Source: Gautieria morchelliformis (Eukaryota > Basidiomycota > Agaricomycetes > Gomphales > Gomphaceae). From it: DNA of 64,000 bases. Positions 29,881 through 40,430 of the stretch are shown in pieces; position 1 is the stretch's first letter, and each line of letters starts with the position of its first letter. The stretch lies in contig WHVA01000305.1 in the NCBI GenBank assembly GCA_015179125.1, positions 62,001-126,000 on the forward strand. Direction: 5' to 3'. Below the pieces are notes generated by a model. That model worked only from the letters and a program-made list of their open reading frames with translations, ran no database searches and had not been told where the DNA came from. The position numbers and the translations under genes were made by a program.

Positions 29881-30870
29881 ACACAGTGAATGGAACACGT
29901 GGCAGAGTATCGTGTCAGAGTATGGAGCAGCACGTTATGTTGCATGCGCCGTTCATTAACACGTTTGCCCAGGAGGTTCCTGGTGAGATGTCAGTTGTCT
30001 TGTGCGCATGTGATTGCCAACTAGGTACGTGTATCAGGTTCAGCTACCCTGCAGCTCATAACCCAACTACGGATATAATCCCCGGTCCAGGAACTCACTA
30101 GTGCACCGGCAGCGTCGAGCAGGCCACCCGCAAGAGCCTGGGTTATGCAGGGAATGGTGCGTGGGTCAGAGGTTCGCGACATATATATGAGCGGTGCGTT
30201 ATGTTGCACATGCCGTTCTCTCACGCGTGTGCACAGCAGTTTGCTCGTGAGATGTCAGTTGTCTGGCACACATGTGATTGCGAACGAGGTACATGTATCA
30301 GGTGCCGCTACAGTTGACAACCAAATTACACACATTATCCCTGGTCCAGGAACTCACTAGCGCACCAGCAGCGTCAAGCAGCCCACCTGCGAGAGCCTGG
30401 GTTACGCTGGGAATGGAACGCGGGTCAGAAGTTCGCGTCATATTATCGAGTGGTGCGTTATATTGCACGCGCCGTTCACTCACATGTGCGCCCATCGGAC
30501 GATGCATGCACACAGCAGTTTGCTCGTGAGATGTCAGTTGTCTTGCACGCATGTGATTGCGAACGAGGTACGTGTATCAGGTGCAGCTACCGTTGACAAC
30601 CAATTTAAACTCTTTATCCCTGGTCCAGGAACTCACTAGCGCACCGGCAGCGTCGAGCAGCCCACCCGCGAGAGCCTGTGTTACGCAGGGAATGGGGCGT
30701 GGGTCAGAGGTTCGTGCCATATTATCAACCGTGCACAGGCCGTTCACTCACACGTGCGCACATTGGATCATGCTCACCTAGCCTCATACAGCACACACGC
30801 ACCCTGCCGACCCCATTGATGGCCTCGGTTTGAGCCCCGGTCCAGGACGGCACTAGCGCGTCCGTTAGCG
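29850..30870. repeat. Tandem array of ~265-bp units carrying a repeated exon
   Basis: Four units start at 29850, 30114, 30373 and 30652 (lengths 264, 259, 279 and about 210). Each has GTCNAGNAGNCCACC, GAGAGCCTG, CAGGGAATG and GGTCCAGGAACTCACTAG or variants. On the minus strand units 2-4 each encode ITQALAGGLLDAAGALV followed by a GTGAGT donor. Unit 1 encodes the related TQALTGGLLDGFLEM that continues into the main gene. This looks like tandem duplication of an exon-intron unit at the 5' side of the transposase-like gene. Confidence 0.75.
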
Positions 30871-31211
30871 TGCCACGGCCGCAAATTAGGACACGTGCAG
30901 CCAATGGGGTTCCAGGATGGATCGCAAGTCATGCTCACGTGACTTGCGGGCATGGCCCGTGCCTGACTAGGACGGCTCATGATGATATACGGGCATCAAG
31001 GGTTATAAGAGGGCATAGGATCATGGGTGCCCCAGTAACCGCTGGCTTTCCCTCCATCCCATGTTGTCTGCCGAGGAAGACGCCATCCTCCAACCTGCGC
31101 GTGCTCTCGCACGCAACTCGCGTGAAGTTGTCATAGGGGTCCCTGGGATAGGTGCCGCGGCAATCGCCTAGTACGTCCTCGTGGGTGGACCATACACACT
31201 AACCCATACTG
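30871..31211. other. No gene seen
   Basis: Unique-looking sequence upstream (minus strand) of the tandem array. Only short ORFs are visible. It could contain further 5' exons of the transposase-like gene, but none is recognisable. Confidence 0.35.
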
Positions 31212-31735
31212 GTGTCCAGCCCGCTCTCGCACCTTGAGAAAAAGAAGATCGTCCCTCGGAACTTGGGCGCACACTTTGCGAAGCATGGGGTGACATTGCA
31301 CTGTCTCTGCCTACTGATTTCCCAAAGTGCTGCCGAGGACAGTCAATGTGTCCTGCGCGTCAATTGCCGCATCGAGGCTGATACAACATCGAGCTGCAAG
31401 GAATGCCAATTTTACAGTACGTAACAACTGTCTCATGCTCCCTGCAAACTGGCCTGTGAACTGACCCGTGCGGCCCAGTCAATTGGAGCACGAAATTTCC
31501 AACGGCCACTCGCATGCGCGACTACAGTGAGGAACGCTGGGTAACCTTGCTGTTCGGTGAGCATCTCCTCCATGCACAGGGCCAGCTGCTGAAACCCTAC
31601 GCACCAGTCTATTACTTGCCCCCTGGAGAACAGAGCTCTGTGCCTTCCACCCACAGACCTCTGCACCAGGCTCAGAAGTCTACAGCGCACATCAGTACAG
31701 GAGGGAAACCACCCAGGAGTGAGTATTCCTGACAT
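31212..31735 (+). other. Uncertain coding stretch
   Basis: The plus-strand frame 31212-31424 contains CLLISQSAAEDSQCVLRVN and SSCKECQF and ends just after a GTACGT. A second frame, 31514-31732, encodes ERWVTLLFGEHLLHAQG. They might be exons of one gene leading to the zinc-finger-like ORF at 31852, but no family is recognised and an opposite-strand frame of 100 codons (31433-31735) is equally open. Confidence 0.2.
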
Positions 31736-31851
31736 GCCCCTGCTTTGGTCACTGACCCCCTCACGATCGATGCTTTGTAGTCACCCCCTCCGAGTTACAC
31801 TGGCTCTCCCTCTCCCCTACGCCCTCAACCACCTCGGTTGGGGGCTACATC

Positions 31852-32190
31852 ATGTCCACTGACCGGACCCCATTACAGGCCCTTCCACCTGTACCATGCC
31901 CATTTGTGGCTTCCTCCATGGCCTTGGTCGCATCTACATCCAGCACCCCTTCATCCGCCGGCTCTCACACCTGGGGCCCTGACTTTGCCAGTATGTCTTT
32001 GGCCGCTAGCCACACTGGGATCCAGATTGCAGATGGACCGAATGGTCCCTATGTGCATGTGTTCAAAGATGCAGGGAATGAGCATTGCGCAATCACGGAC
32101 TGGGAAAAGAATTGTTTGTTTGAGTGTGACGTGTGCGGGCATTGGTTTAGTGCTCGTGCCTTTCGGGCACACATCCCTACTCATGACTGA
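31852..32190 (+). CDS. Small protein with C2H2-like zinc finger
   Basis: A 112-residue frame with a serine/proline-rich N-terminal half and a C-terminal segment FECDVCGHWFSARAFRAHIP plus THD-stop. Its spacing CX2CX11HX3H is one residue shorter than a classic C2H2 finger. Between them lies GPNGPYVHVFKDAGNEHCAI. The start is the first ATG of the frame. An overlapping frame (31838-32242) is longer but has no motif. It may be the last exon of a longer gene. It lies just upstream of a minisatellite and ORF Q, but no functional link is evident. Confidence 0.4.
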   Translation: MSTDRTPLQALPPVPCPFVASSMALVASTSSTPSSAGSHTWGPDFASMSLAASHTGIQIADGPNGPYVHVFKDAGNEHCAITDWEKNCLFECDVCGHWFSARAFRAHIPTHD

Positions 32191-32379
32191 AACAGAAGCC
32201 TTGGCACCCACCCTTCCATGTACCGCAGTTTATAGTTTGTAACTACTTCACTGCTTCAAAGTATCTGATCATTGCGGAGCCCTAAGCCACGAATCATGTC
32301 CTTACTTTCAATGATACTGTTAAAGTCAACATCACTGCACCTGCTTGCCCACGGGGGCACTTGCGTGAAAGCCATACAT

Positions 32380-32755
32380 GCATGCAAACCTCTAACACAC
32401 CCAAACCAGGTCACTAGCTCCTGGACAAGGTCTATTTGACACATGCCATTCCTTAAAATGCTCACATGCCAGATCCCGAACCCAGGCTCTTTGACACACA
32501 TGGACACCCATTCCTTAAAATGCTCGCAGGATCCCAAACATGGACACACATGCGTGAAACCGAACCAGGTCCTTCCATTCCTGAAAATGTTCACACGCAG
32601 GATCCTGAACACGGGCTCTCCGACACATGGACACACACAGGTCCTTCCATTCCTTCAAATTAAAACGTTCACATGCAGGATCCCAAACACGGGCTCTCGG
32701 ACACATGGACACACATGTGTGAAACCGAACCAGGTCCTTCCATTCCTTCAAATTC
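32380..32755. repeat. Irregular minisatellite (70-92-bp spacing)
   Basis: GTCCTTCCATTCC occurs at 32569, 32641 and 32733. Blocks GGATCC(C/T)(A/G)AACACGGGCTCTC and GACACATGGACACACA alternate with them, and a diverged unit precedes from about 32440. Short open frames across it (for example 32443-32802) are products of the repetition. Confidence 0.75.
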
Positions 32756-32810
32756 CACTACCTTGTCTCCAGCCCCGCTCTCTTTCTTTTCTCGTGCGTT
32801 AGCTTATGTC

Positions 32811-33080
32811 ACACCGTCCCTTCCTATTCAATCGACAGTGTCATTTACGCTGGCGCCCTCGTCTCCCCAGGTGGGAAATATGGCTGTGCCACTCTTAACC
32901 TTCACGCACCGCATGCCAACGTTCTCCATGCTTACTATGGGCTTGCTTGAGATCAACAAGGGGATTGAGCGACAGCAACAGCTGGGTGTTGCTCCCAGGT
33001 TTTGGGTGGCAGTTGCGCTGGCGTACCTCGAATTTCTGACAGAGAGAGACGTGAGTGAGGTATATGTGGTGGAATCATAG
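32811..33080 (+). CDS. ORF Q exon, copy 1 (uncharacterised)
   Basis: After a conserved acceptor (TTTCTC...CGTTAG at about 32805) the frame reads VSFTLAPSSPQVGNMAVPLL, MLTMGLLEINKGIERQQQ and RFWVAVALAYLEFLTERDVS, ending TAG at 33080. A second copy lies inverted at 44733-45015. The two differ by scattered substitutions and in-frame insertions near GIE(R/G)QQQLG, and share the same acceptor and nearly the same end, which argues for a coding exon. I do not recognise the family. No upstream exon is identifiable here because the minisatellite occupies the place. Confidence 0.45.
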   Translation, partial: TPSLPIQSTVSFTLAPSSPQVGNMAVPLLTFTHRMPTFSMLTMGLLEINKGIERQQQLGVAPRFWVAVALAYLEFLTERDVSEVYVVES

Positions 33081-33099
33081 TTGATGTCATTTCCTATCA

Positions 33100-33290
33100 A
33101 TACACAGTCTTATCTCACGGCTGTGAACGGGTGATGTGATGGTGACAGAATAAGTCATATGAGCAGTGAGTTGGAGGTTCAGGTAATCTATCTTGTTCGC
33201 GATATCTGTAGAACATCTCACAAGAGCCAATATTCTAGGTGACTCTGTCTCAAAGCTGTTGCAGCATATTCAGAAGTAGAAATGCTGCTT
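33100..33290 (+). repeat. Module-end repeat E, copy 1
   Basis: About 170 bases (GTGATGNNATGGTGACNGAATAAGTCAT ... CAGCATATTCAGAAGTAGAAATG) also found inverted at 44.52-44.70 kb and direct at 62.98-63.15 kb. In this copy it is joined directly to an internal DUF6533 exon at about 33290, a different junction from the other two. Confidence 0.7.
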
Positions 33291-34429
33291 ACTCTTGGTG
33301 CTATTATCAGTGATGTGGTATGAGCCTGTGCAGACTTTGTATAAATAGCATAAGCTCATTTCACTCAATATAGTACTTCTCTGTTTTGGACAACTGCAAT
33401 CCCACTAGTTCACAATTTAATACATGGACATTGTCAGTACGGACTAGGACTTTCTGCCTCAATTAACACTAACACACTCATCAGGTGTAAGACCTAGGGG
33501 TCTGTATTTGCCTGATTTGTCTCTGAATACCTTTGACAGTGACTATGATCAGTGATGTAATCCTTTTTGACACTGGTGTTGCAATAGTAACCATTCTCAG
33601 CTCAATTCAAACCATGAGGCTTTGGTGGAAAGGTGAGATTTGGGATAAGAGATCTCTCATTAGTCTAGTGATTTACCAAGGTGAGCATACAACATATTGC
33701 TTATATATATGAACATATCACTAATCTACAGGTAAGGCTTTGTCAGATATGGGTATGGAACATTATTCCTATGATATTGCATATGTTGATTCATATTTAG
33801 ATTTGTGCTCACAATTACTTTGACTAATGTTGCCACATCTCAGGTATTGTTACTTATAAAGACATGGAGCTTTGAGGGCTTACAAGTCTTCTTTTACACT
33901 TCAGGTATTGGGGGTATGCAACAAATTGATCATGATAAAAGAATGGCTAACTTCAGCTGTTTTGTGGTATAAAGCAAAGCATGGGTGCTATCTTGTCCTG
34001 GCTTCAGAACAGGTACCTTCTCAGGAAGTTAAGAAGACAGACATATGATTGTACTAACAATACACATACAGCTTGTCAATAATTATCATCTACCGCTTCC
34101 ACCTAACTCTCAAAGAGAGACACAGTCGACTTAACAGCCCCTCATTACCCTCTCTTTCATTCACCAGCTTCCAAGCAGCCAGACAAAGTGTTCACAATGC
34201 TATAGTGGCTGAGTTTGGGAACCCTCACTTGAGCCGGGAGGATTTTAATGCTGAGAATTTGGAGGACAATGTGGCTGATCAGGAAGGCAAGCAGTCACCT
34301 GAAGAGGCTGGGTCAGCTGGGATGGAGTTGGATGAGTTTCCTTGCACAACTGGATTTCCTGGAGATGTAGAACTGGCTGGGCAGATCGCTTCGGGTGAGC
34401 AGTTAGTGTCTCTTTCAGGCACTGGTTAA
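33291..34429 (+). pseudogene. DUF6533-family gene, 3'-half copy C
   Basis: It begins within the GAIISEV exon (CTTGGTGCTATTATCAGTGATGTGG). The following exon encodes VILFDTGVAIVTILSSIQT and the terminal exon (34168-34429) encodes FNAENLEDNVADQEGKQSPE with a TAA stop shared with copies A, B and D. The N-terminal DUF6533 domain and start are missing, so the copy cannot make the full membrane protein. It is more diverged from copies A and B than they are from each other. Confidence 0.6.
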
Positions 34430-35275
34430 TGGTTCAGTAGGATCTGGAAGAATGGCAGAGGCTTATTGACAGCATCCAAGCTAATGCATCGTAGCCATGA
34501 TTCCAATACAGACCCACTAGCAGAGTAACATGCAGCAACTTATGTGGCTATCTGCTCACTCTTGCCAACCCATACCATCAAAAACCCGTAGATACATATA
34601 TATTCTGCGACATTTCAAATTTGACTTTCTTCATAATTTATTTGAATTGTGGTTGTTTGTGAGTGGTTTAGGTATAACAGCCGGCATCTGGCGAGACGCC
34701 TGCCTGCCAAAAAGGGAGTGCATAGACAGTCCGTGGAATGACAATTACGCTAAGTGGAAGTCCAAGGAATACATGTACTCTAGAGAAAATCCAGGGCAGG
34801 ATCAGGGGGCTGGCAGCTCATGGCAATAAAAAAAACACAGTGGGAATGCAATGAACCCATGACCTCCTCGAGCAACCTGTCAGACGCAAGTACGCAAGAC
34901 ACTATTGTGATGCTCATGAGTATCATAAATGTTTGGCCTGGATGGAGCCCGACATCGCATTAAAATGAGTTAAACTGAGAGCGCAACATACCCGATCATG
35001 ATGGACACTGATGTTCCCGTCGCACGTGTAGCATACCATATATTTATACTCCATGGGAGGGCCGTACAGTCGGGATGCGCACGAGTATACGCAGATGTGC
35101 AAACAAAAGCTCCTAGGCTCAGCACCGTGCTTCACTTTATATTTTTATCGAGTGGCGTATAAGTATCCTTTTACACTCATATTATTAGTTGCTTGGAATG
35201 AGCCGAATTGGGATGTGGATAAATTCAATCACCGGTAACACTGAACACAGATGAGTTCGAGTATGGAAAATATAT
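34430..35275 (+). repeat. Module tail, copy C
   Basis: It matches 20.98-21.66 kb and 43.65-44.51 kb. It contains the conserved short plus-strand frame 34650-34829 (IDSPWNDNYAKWKSKEYMYS) and the minus-strand cysteine frame 34923-35135. It ends at GGGATGGAATAACATTG near 35275, where an inverted DUF6533 5' half begins. Confidence 0.65.
34650..34829 (+). CDS. Small conserved tail ORF (copy C)
   Basis: Same frame and stop as the copies at 21196-21369 and 43900-44070. Here it reads RECIDSPWNDNYAKWKSKEY and ENPGQDQGAGSSWQ. Function and start are unknown. Confidence 0.3.
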   Translation, partial: WLFVSGLGITAGIWRDACLPKRECIDSPWNDNYAKWKSKEYMYSRENPGQDQGAGSSWQ

Positions 35276-35284
35276 TAATTGGGA

Positions 35285-35658
35285 TGGAATAACATTGTCA
35301 TAATGTACCTTGATGGAGATGTTAGATAAATCAACATCTATGAAGAGAAGAAACAGAATGATGGGCAGGTAACGAGCGAATAAATAGAGAATAGTGCCGA
35401 TTTTGACGGTCTTGCACCAAATGTGCTTGATCTAAGAAGGCAGTGTGAGAAGAGTGTCGTAGACGAGGAGTGCTGTATAACAAGCTATGGAAATCGTGGA
35501 CTTAGATATGGGATATGTACGCATACCAAGCGCTGCGACGATGGTAGAGTTGACCGCAAAGCTAGTCCAGGTAAGTTCTTCTGCATCTCAATCAATGTGG
35601 TAAGTACGTACGTGTCTGATAGTACCTGGGTTTCAACCGAGGGGTCCGCCTGAGACAT
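35285..35658 (-). pseudogene. DUF6533-family gene, inverted 5'-half copy
   Basis: Read on the minus strand from ATG at 35658, this encodes MSQADPSVETQVLSDT, then after intron-like sequence TALLVYDTLLTLPS, IKHIWCKTVKIGTILYLFAR and YLPIILFLLFIDVDLSNIS. A TAG codon interrupts the conserved LPSEIKH motif. The copy stops where the tail of copy C begins. Its TATA-like box (35735-35745) and upstream region are conserved with those of copies B and D. It is a truncated, non-functional gene. Confidence 0.65.
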
Positions 35659-37189
35659 GATATATGAAAGACACAATGGGATGCAGACGAGAGAGCGTAG
35701 CGATGTGGGGTTGGAATAGCAGATCGCGCGAGGTGCATATATAAGATTCTGGCCATGTGTGCTGCCATGTCAACAGATATTCACAGCAGCCTATATCAGT
35801 GCCGTAGCATGGCACCATCTGCGCTGCGGATGGGTCTGATAGAAGAACATCATATGTAAAAGAATTAAAGGTAGTAATACAACGCAGAAGCATCGGATAA
35901 GTATAGTTAGCTGCTCGGGCGAGCAATTGAGGCCTGCCAGGAATTGGTTATTACATCCGATTTTCCTGGGCGGAATGGTCTCCAAAATTCATCTAAACCT
36001 TGTCGTCGTGAGCACAATTAGCACTCATTGACGACTCATAGTGAAGTGTCAGCATAACGGCACACGAAAACACTACGATAAAGCTCACCGATGTGTATTA
36101 AGATGGCGCATCTCTAGTGGTTTACTAATGAAGCCGAGAACAGGAGGAAGCGTGATCCTATGGGAGATCTAGCTCGGTCAGCTCAATCACCAGAGTATGC
36201 ATGCATGTGGCTGTAATTGTTAACGATGCTGGATGTGGCGACATGAGACAACTCTTATTCGGGAGGCATGTCCTGTACAAAGAAGTGGTATGAAGGGACT
36301 ATTGAATTTAAACTTGGAGCACAACAACATGGTATCCGCGAGGCTGAGCATTCTGTCTATCGCATGTGACGGTGATGCAGAACTGTGCTCGGTGGCCGAG
36401 GAAAGCCCAGGAAGTTACTGAGATGATCTGCAACGTTGTTGCATTTTTGTTTAGTATGATATTATTAGAATGGTAACAGTGCAACCTAGCCAGAATAAAC
36501 GGTATGGAACGTCCGCCTGTTTTTGCAGTCATTAAAATTTAACTATTGGTCTGGCATGTTTTCGCAATCATTCGATTATTCAGATTGGAAAAAATTGTAC
36601 CTGTCGTGATCGAAGCATGTCAGCTCCCTTGGTAACTGGCTGGATCCAGAGTTAAATATAAAAAACATTATCTGTATACCCAGAAAATCTCCATCGAACT
36701 TCGTAAACACTTATCGACCGGATACTGATAATCCTGAGCGAAGTGTGGCTTCGTCGTGCCACGGCGACATCAGGAACCCACCAAACAAAGACAAACATGC
36801 ACACCGACTCGGCAATTACAACGAGCAGCATGACAGACACGGACACGGACAAACTCTGACGTCGCCGTTGCATGGTACGCACATGTCATCCCTCTACTCC
36901 CTCGTCTTCCACGGCATTACCAACCATTTTACCTGTCTACTCCAAACGCCAGTTCACCTCGCCTCACATGACACTAACAGCCTCCCTCCCAGGCTTCTTA
37001 TCACCCACCGCCCTCTCCAGCGCACGGACATGACCTTCTAAGGATGTTTCCGGTGTGTCTGCCAGTGGTGGGGTGTGTGTGTATCTGTCGGGTGTAGAAA
37101 AGGCCGCAAGAGGAACGAGGGAACGAACGGAGTATATGTTATTCCCATAGAAACAACCCGTCCATCCTGCATGACGCGTTTACCACCAC
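35659..37189 (-). repeat. Inverted module head: divergent intergenic region
   Basis: Reverse complement of the spacers at 17.8-19.19 kb and 40.4-41.85 kb, and parallel to 8.06-8.85 kb. Together with 38.82-41.85 kb it forms one arm of a large inverted repeat. No independent gene is seen. Confidence 0.65.
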
Positions 37190-38338
37190 GTTTCGCCATC
37201 CACCCATCCGGCAGCCTGGCCTAGACCCAGACACGAACAGCGACCCTGGAGACGCGGATGGTACGTCCCGTTTCCCAGTCCCTCATGTCGCTTACCGAGC
37301 GCCACCCGCTGCTCCCTAGAATTCACCCTCCCGCCCTTCACGTCCTGCCCCTCCCTCCCACCCCGCAACGGGCCCTTCCCGCACGACCCGCACGCCCACC
37401 GCGGCTTCCCCGCGGAGGGCGCGCGCTGCCAGTGCAAGGCGTGTTCCCGGGGCGAGCTCGAGAAGAATCGGCACCTGGAACGCGAGCGCGGCCGCTGCGC
37501 GTAGCGCGGGACGTCGGCGTGGTTCGGCTGGCAGGACCGCGCGTTTTTCGGGGGCGGGGACGCGGCCGGGAGCGTGCTCAAAGGCGGCCGGGTGCGGGAC
37601 GACTGCGACACCCCCAGACGGCGGGACTTCTTCAAGATGACTCCCGCGCGGGAGTTCAGCGGCGCGGTCGAGCGCGAGTTTCGTGTCGGCGGGGAGCGCG
37701 TGCGTGCGATTGGCGTGGCGGCGCCCGGGCATGGGCCCCCCGCGAATTGGCACAGGGTGCTGTGGCTGGAGAGCGTGGCCGACGTCGATGCGTCGCTGCG
37801 CCTCTCGCCGGGGGCCGCGTGCGCGACGCACGTGAGCACGCGCGATTCGCCCCCGGGTCGTCGCGGCGGAGCACGGCCATCCTGGCCCGCCGTACATCAC
37901 CGCACCCCTGCACACACACGCCGCCGCCGCCCACAACAACTACATCTGCACCCGCAGCGCCACAGATGCCCCGCAAGCCCCCTTACCCGCGCCCACCACC
38001 ACCGCGGTTATCCGCCCGCCTCCCAGAGCCACCCAAACCCCGCCGCCGCCATGCCGGCAAATGCACGAGCCGCGCCTTCGTGCACCTGCCCACCACGCGA
38101 CTCGGGAACGGGAACGGGAACGGGAACGGGAACGGGAACGGGAACGGGAACGGGAACGACCCCGCACAATGTGTACCCCGCCCACAAGCTCCGCCCCCGC
38201 CCCCCGCCCCACGCGCACGCCTACCTGGGCTCGCCGCGCTCCCCACGCCCGCATGCACACCGTGACCCGCTGCAGTACTTGAGCGCTAACGCAAACGCAA
38301 ACGCAAGCCACACCACGCTCGCCTGCGCCAGCTGTTAG
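37190..38338 (+). CDS. GC-rich module ORF, inverted copy (uncharacterised)
   Basis: Plus-strand counterpart of 16.6-17.8 kb and 39.2-40.4 kb (both minus). The conserved frame reads FTLPPFTSCPSLPPRN, GPFPHDPHAHRGFPAEGARC with the cysteine motif CQCKAC, then SRGELEKNRHLERERGR. After a break it reads VLKGGRVRDDCDTPRRRDFF, GAVEREFRVGGERVRAIGVA and LWLESVADVDASLRLSPGAA. The longest open frames (37258-38265 and 37574-38338) both run into a GGGAAC array at 38101-38155, which translates as Gly-Asn or Gly-Thr runs and is not meaningful. Gene borders and introns are unresolved. Protein family unknown. Confidence 0.4.
38101..38158. repeat. Hexanucleotide array (GGGAAC)n
   Basis: About nine perfect GGGAAC units. 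The homologous sites in the other copies (16.82 kb and 39.41 kb) have only two or three GTTCCC units on the other strand, so the array expanded in this copy. Confidence 0.85.
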
Positions 38339-38344
38339 AGTCAC

Positions 38345-38820
38345 GGGTCCTGGGCTGGGGCGTGGGGCGGGGCCTGCTGTGGGGGTGACGAGTCTGGTGC
38401 CCGTGCGGTGGCATTAGGCACATTCATTAAGGCCTGGGTGCGTGGGTGTGTGGTATAAGGTATGCGGAAAGTTGTAGTTCCGAGTCAGAGTCAGTACGTC
38501 ACTTTACCGCACGCGTCGTTGGCCACACGCTGATCAAAGTACTGAGTTTGTTCTTGTCCAATCACACCTGGGCCGCCACCGCCACATCTCGATGCCGAAC
38601 GATCTCGCCCGATCTCCCAGCGCTAGTCCGACTACGCATAGGTGCCTGGAATCAGGGACCCGGGACTCGGAGGCAAGGATGCGCGGGAACGACGTTGCCA
38701 CGGTGTTTCGGTGAATTGATGATTGGTGTACTAGTGTATTGGTGGAGTTGGGGTATTGGGTTGGGAATGTAGGGATATGACAATTGCGAGCACCACGAAG
38801 CTTGAGAGTCGAGACAGAGA
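38345..38820. other. Spacer between inverted module heads
   Basis: It separates the minus-oriented head (35.3-38.45 kb) from the plus-oriented copy D (38.82 kb on). It includes one inverted copy of the ~170-bp repeat of 9.59-10.0 kb (38450-38640). In the first super-copy the equivalent spacer received the LINE. Confidence 0.55.
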
Positions 38821-39203
38821 TAGATACCATAGTACGCGAATACAACACATTACACGCTACGCGTGGCGCGACACACGATGCACGATTCGTATCCACACTC
38901 CCACCCCACCCCCATACCCCACTAGTCTATGGTCTAGTCGAGCCGCCGCGGCGCAGGTCGGCAGCACGTTTCCTCCTCCCCTTCCCTCCCCATGCGCCCC
39001 TCCTGAATCGAATACCGAGGACCCCCGGGCCCGGGGCATGTACCCCGCATCACATCATGATAACGCTCCCGTTGCTCTTGCTTTGCACATACCTCATACC
39101 TCATACCCACAGACCTAGGCATCCCACGCACCCAAGCCCTAATAAATGCGCCTAGTGCCATCGCAATAGCACCAGACTCGTCACCCCCACACCAGGACCC
39201 ACC

Positions 39204-40430
39204 CTAGGACCGGTGACCGTGACAGGCCTTGGTGCAGGCGTCGCGATGGAGGGGAGCTTGTTTGAGCTGTGGTTCGGGTTCGTGTGTGTGAGGCTGGGGA
39301 GGAGGCGACCCCGCGAGCGGGTAGGCGTGGGCGTGAGCGTGGGCGAGCGCGGGAGGAGCATGAGCGAGTGGGGTGGGGTACGCGTTGGGCACCGGCGCGG
39401 GTCCGTTCGCGTTCCCGTTCCTAGGAGGCGTGCGGGGCGGGATCACGAAGACGCGGTTCGTGTATTTACACGCGGGTCGGCGGGGGGGGGGGGGCTCTGG
39501 GAGGGAGGGGGCGGACAAGTGCAAGGGTGCGGCGGCGGTAAGGGGGTTTGCGGGGCCTGTGTGGCGCTGCGCGTGCGCCTGTAGTTGCTGAGGGCGGCGG
39601 CGGCATGTGTGTGCGGGGGTGCGGGGATGTGCCATGCGCCAGCATGGCCCTGGTCCACCGCGGCGACCAGGGGAGCGACGCGAACATGTGTTCACATGCG
39701 TCGCGCACGCGGACCCTAGGTGAGAGGCGGAGCGACGCGTCGACGTCGACCGCGCTCTCCAGCTCAAGCCCCAGCCACAGCCCCAGCCCACTGCCCCGCT
39801 TCACGGGGGGCTCTTCCCGGGCCCTGCCACGCCAATGGCGCGCACGGGCTCCCCGCCGACATGAAACTCGCTCTCGGCCGCGCCGCTGAACTCCCATGCT
39901 GGCGCCGTCATGAAGTACTCCCGCCGTCTGGGGGCGTCGGTGTCGTGGCGCGGCCGCCCGCATTTGAGCACGTGCAGCGCGCCCGTCCCCGCCGTCGAAA
40001 AAGGCACGCTACTGCACACCAAACCATGCATAGCGGCCGCGCTCGAGCGCGATCCGCCTATTCTTCTCAAGTTCGCCCAGGGCCCACGCCTCGCACGGGC
40101 AGCGCGCGTCCCCCACGGCGAAGCCCCCCGCGTCCCGGTGGGCGTGCGGGTCGTGCGGGAAGGAGCCGCCGCCGGGGAACAAGTTGGGAAGAGCTTCAAG
40201 AGCTCGTGCCATGTGGGCGAGGGCGGGCAGTGTCCGCCGCGGGGTGGGAGATCGGTGCGGGACGTGAGGGGCGGGAGGGTGGAGTCTAAGGAGCAGCGAG
40301 TGACGTTCGGTAAGCGACACGAGGGACTAGGCAACGGGACGTACCGTCTGCGTCTCCAGGGTCGCTGTTCGTGTCTGCTGGTGGATGGATGGATGGCAAG
40401 ACGTGGTGGAGAAGGCAGTAAACGCGTCAT
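39204..40430 (-). CDS. GC-rich module ORF, copy D (uncharacterised)
   Basis: The minus-strand frame matches the other two copies: SFPHDPHAHRDAGGFAVGDA, RCPCEAWALGELEKNRR, VLKCGRPRHDTDAPRRREYF, then GAAESEFHVGGEPVRAIGVA and VDVDASLRLSP. The second cysteine of the CxxC pair is Trp here, unlike the other copies. As in copy B, the downstream part is proline-rich (for example LPEPPPPRRPACKYTNRVF). The gene is GC-rich against an AT-richer DUF6533 partner, from which it is divergently oriented. Exon limits are approximate and the family unknown. Confidence 0.4.

Noticed and set aside
32443-32802. 119-codon ORF with repeated CRIPNTGS
   Set aside because: Product of the 70-92-bp minisatellite.
37258-38265. 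335-codon plus-strand ORF in the GC-rich copy
   Set aside because: Arg/Pro/Ala-rich frame kept open mainly by high GC and by the hexanucleotide array; its frame is not the one conserved between copies.
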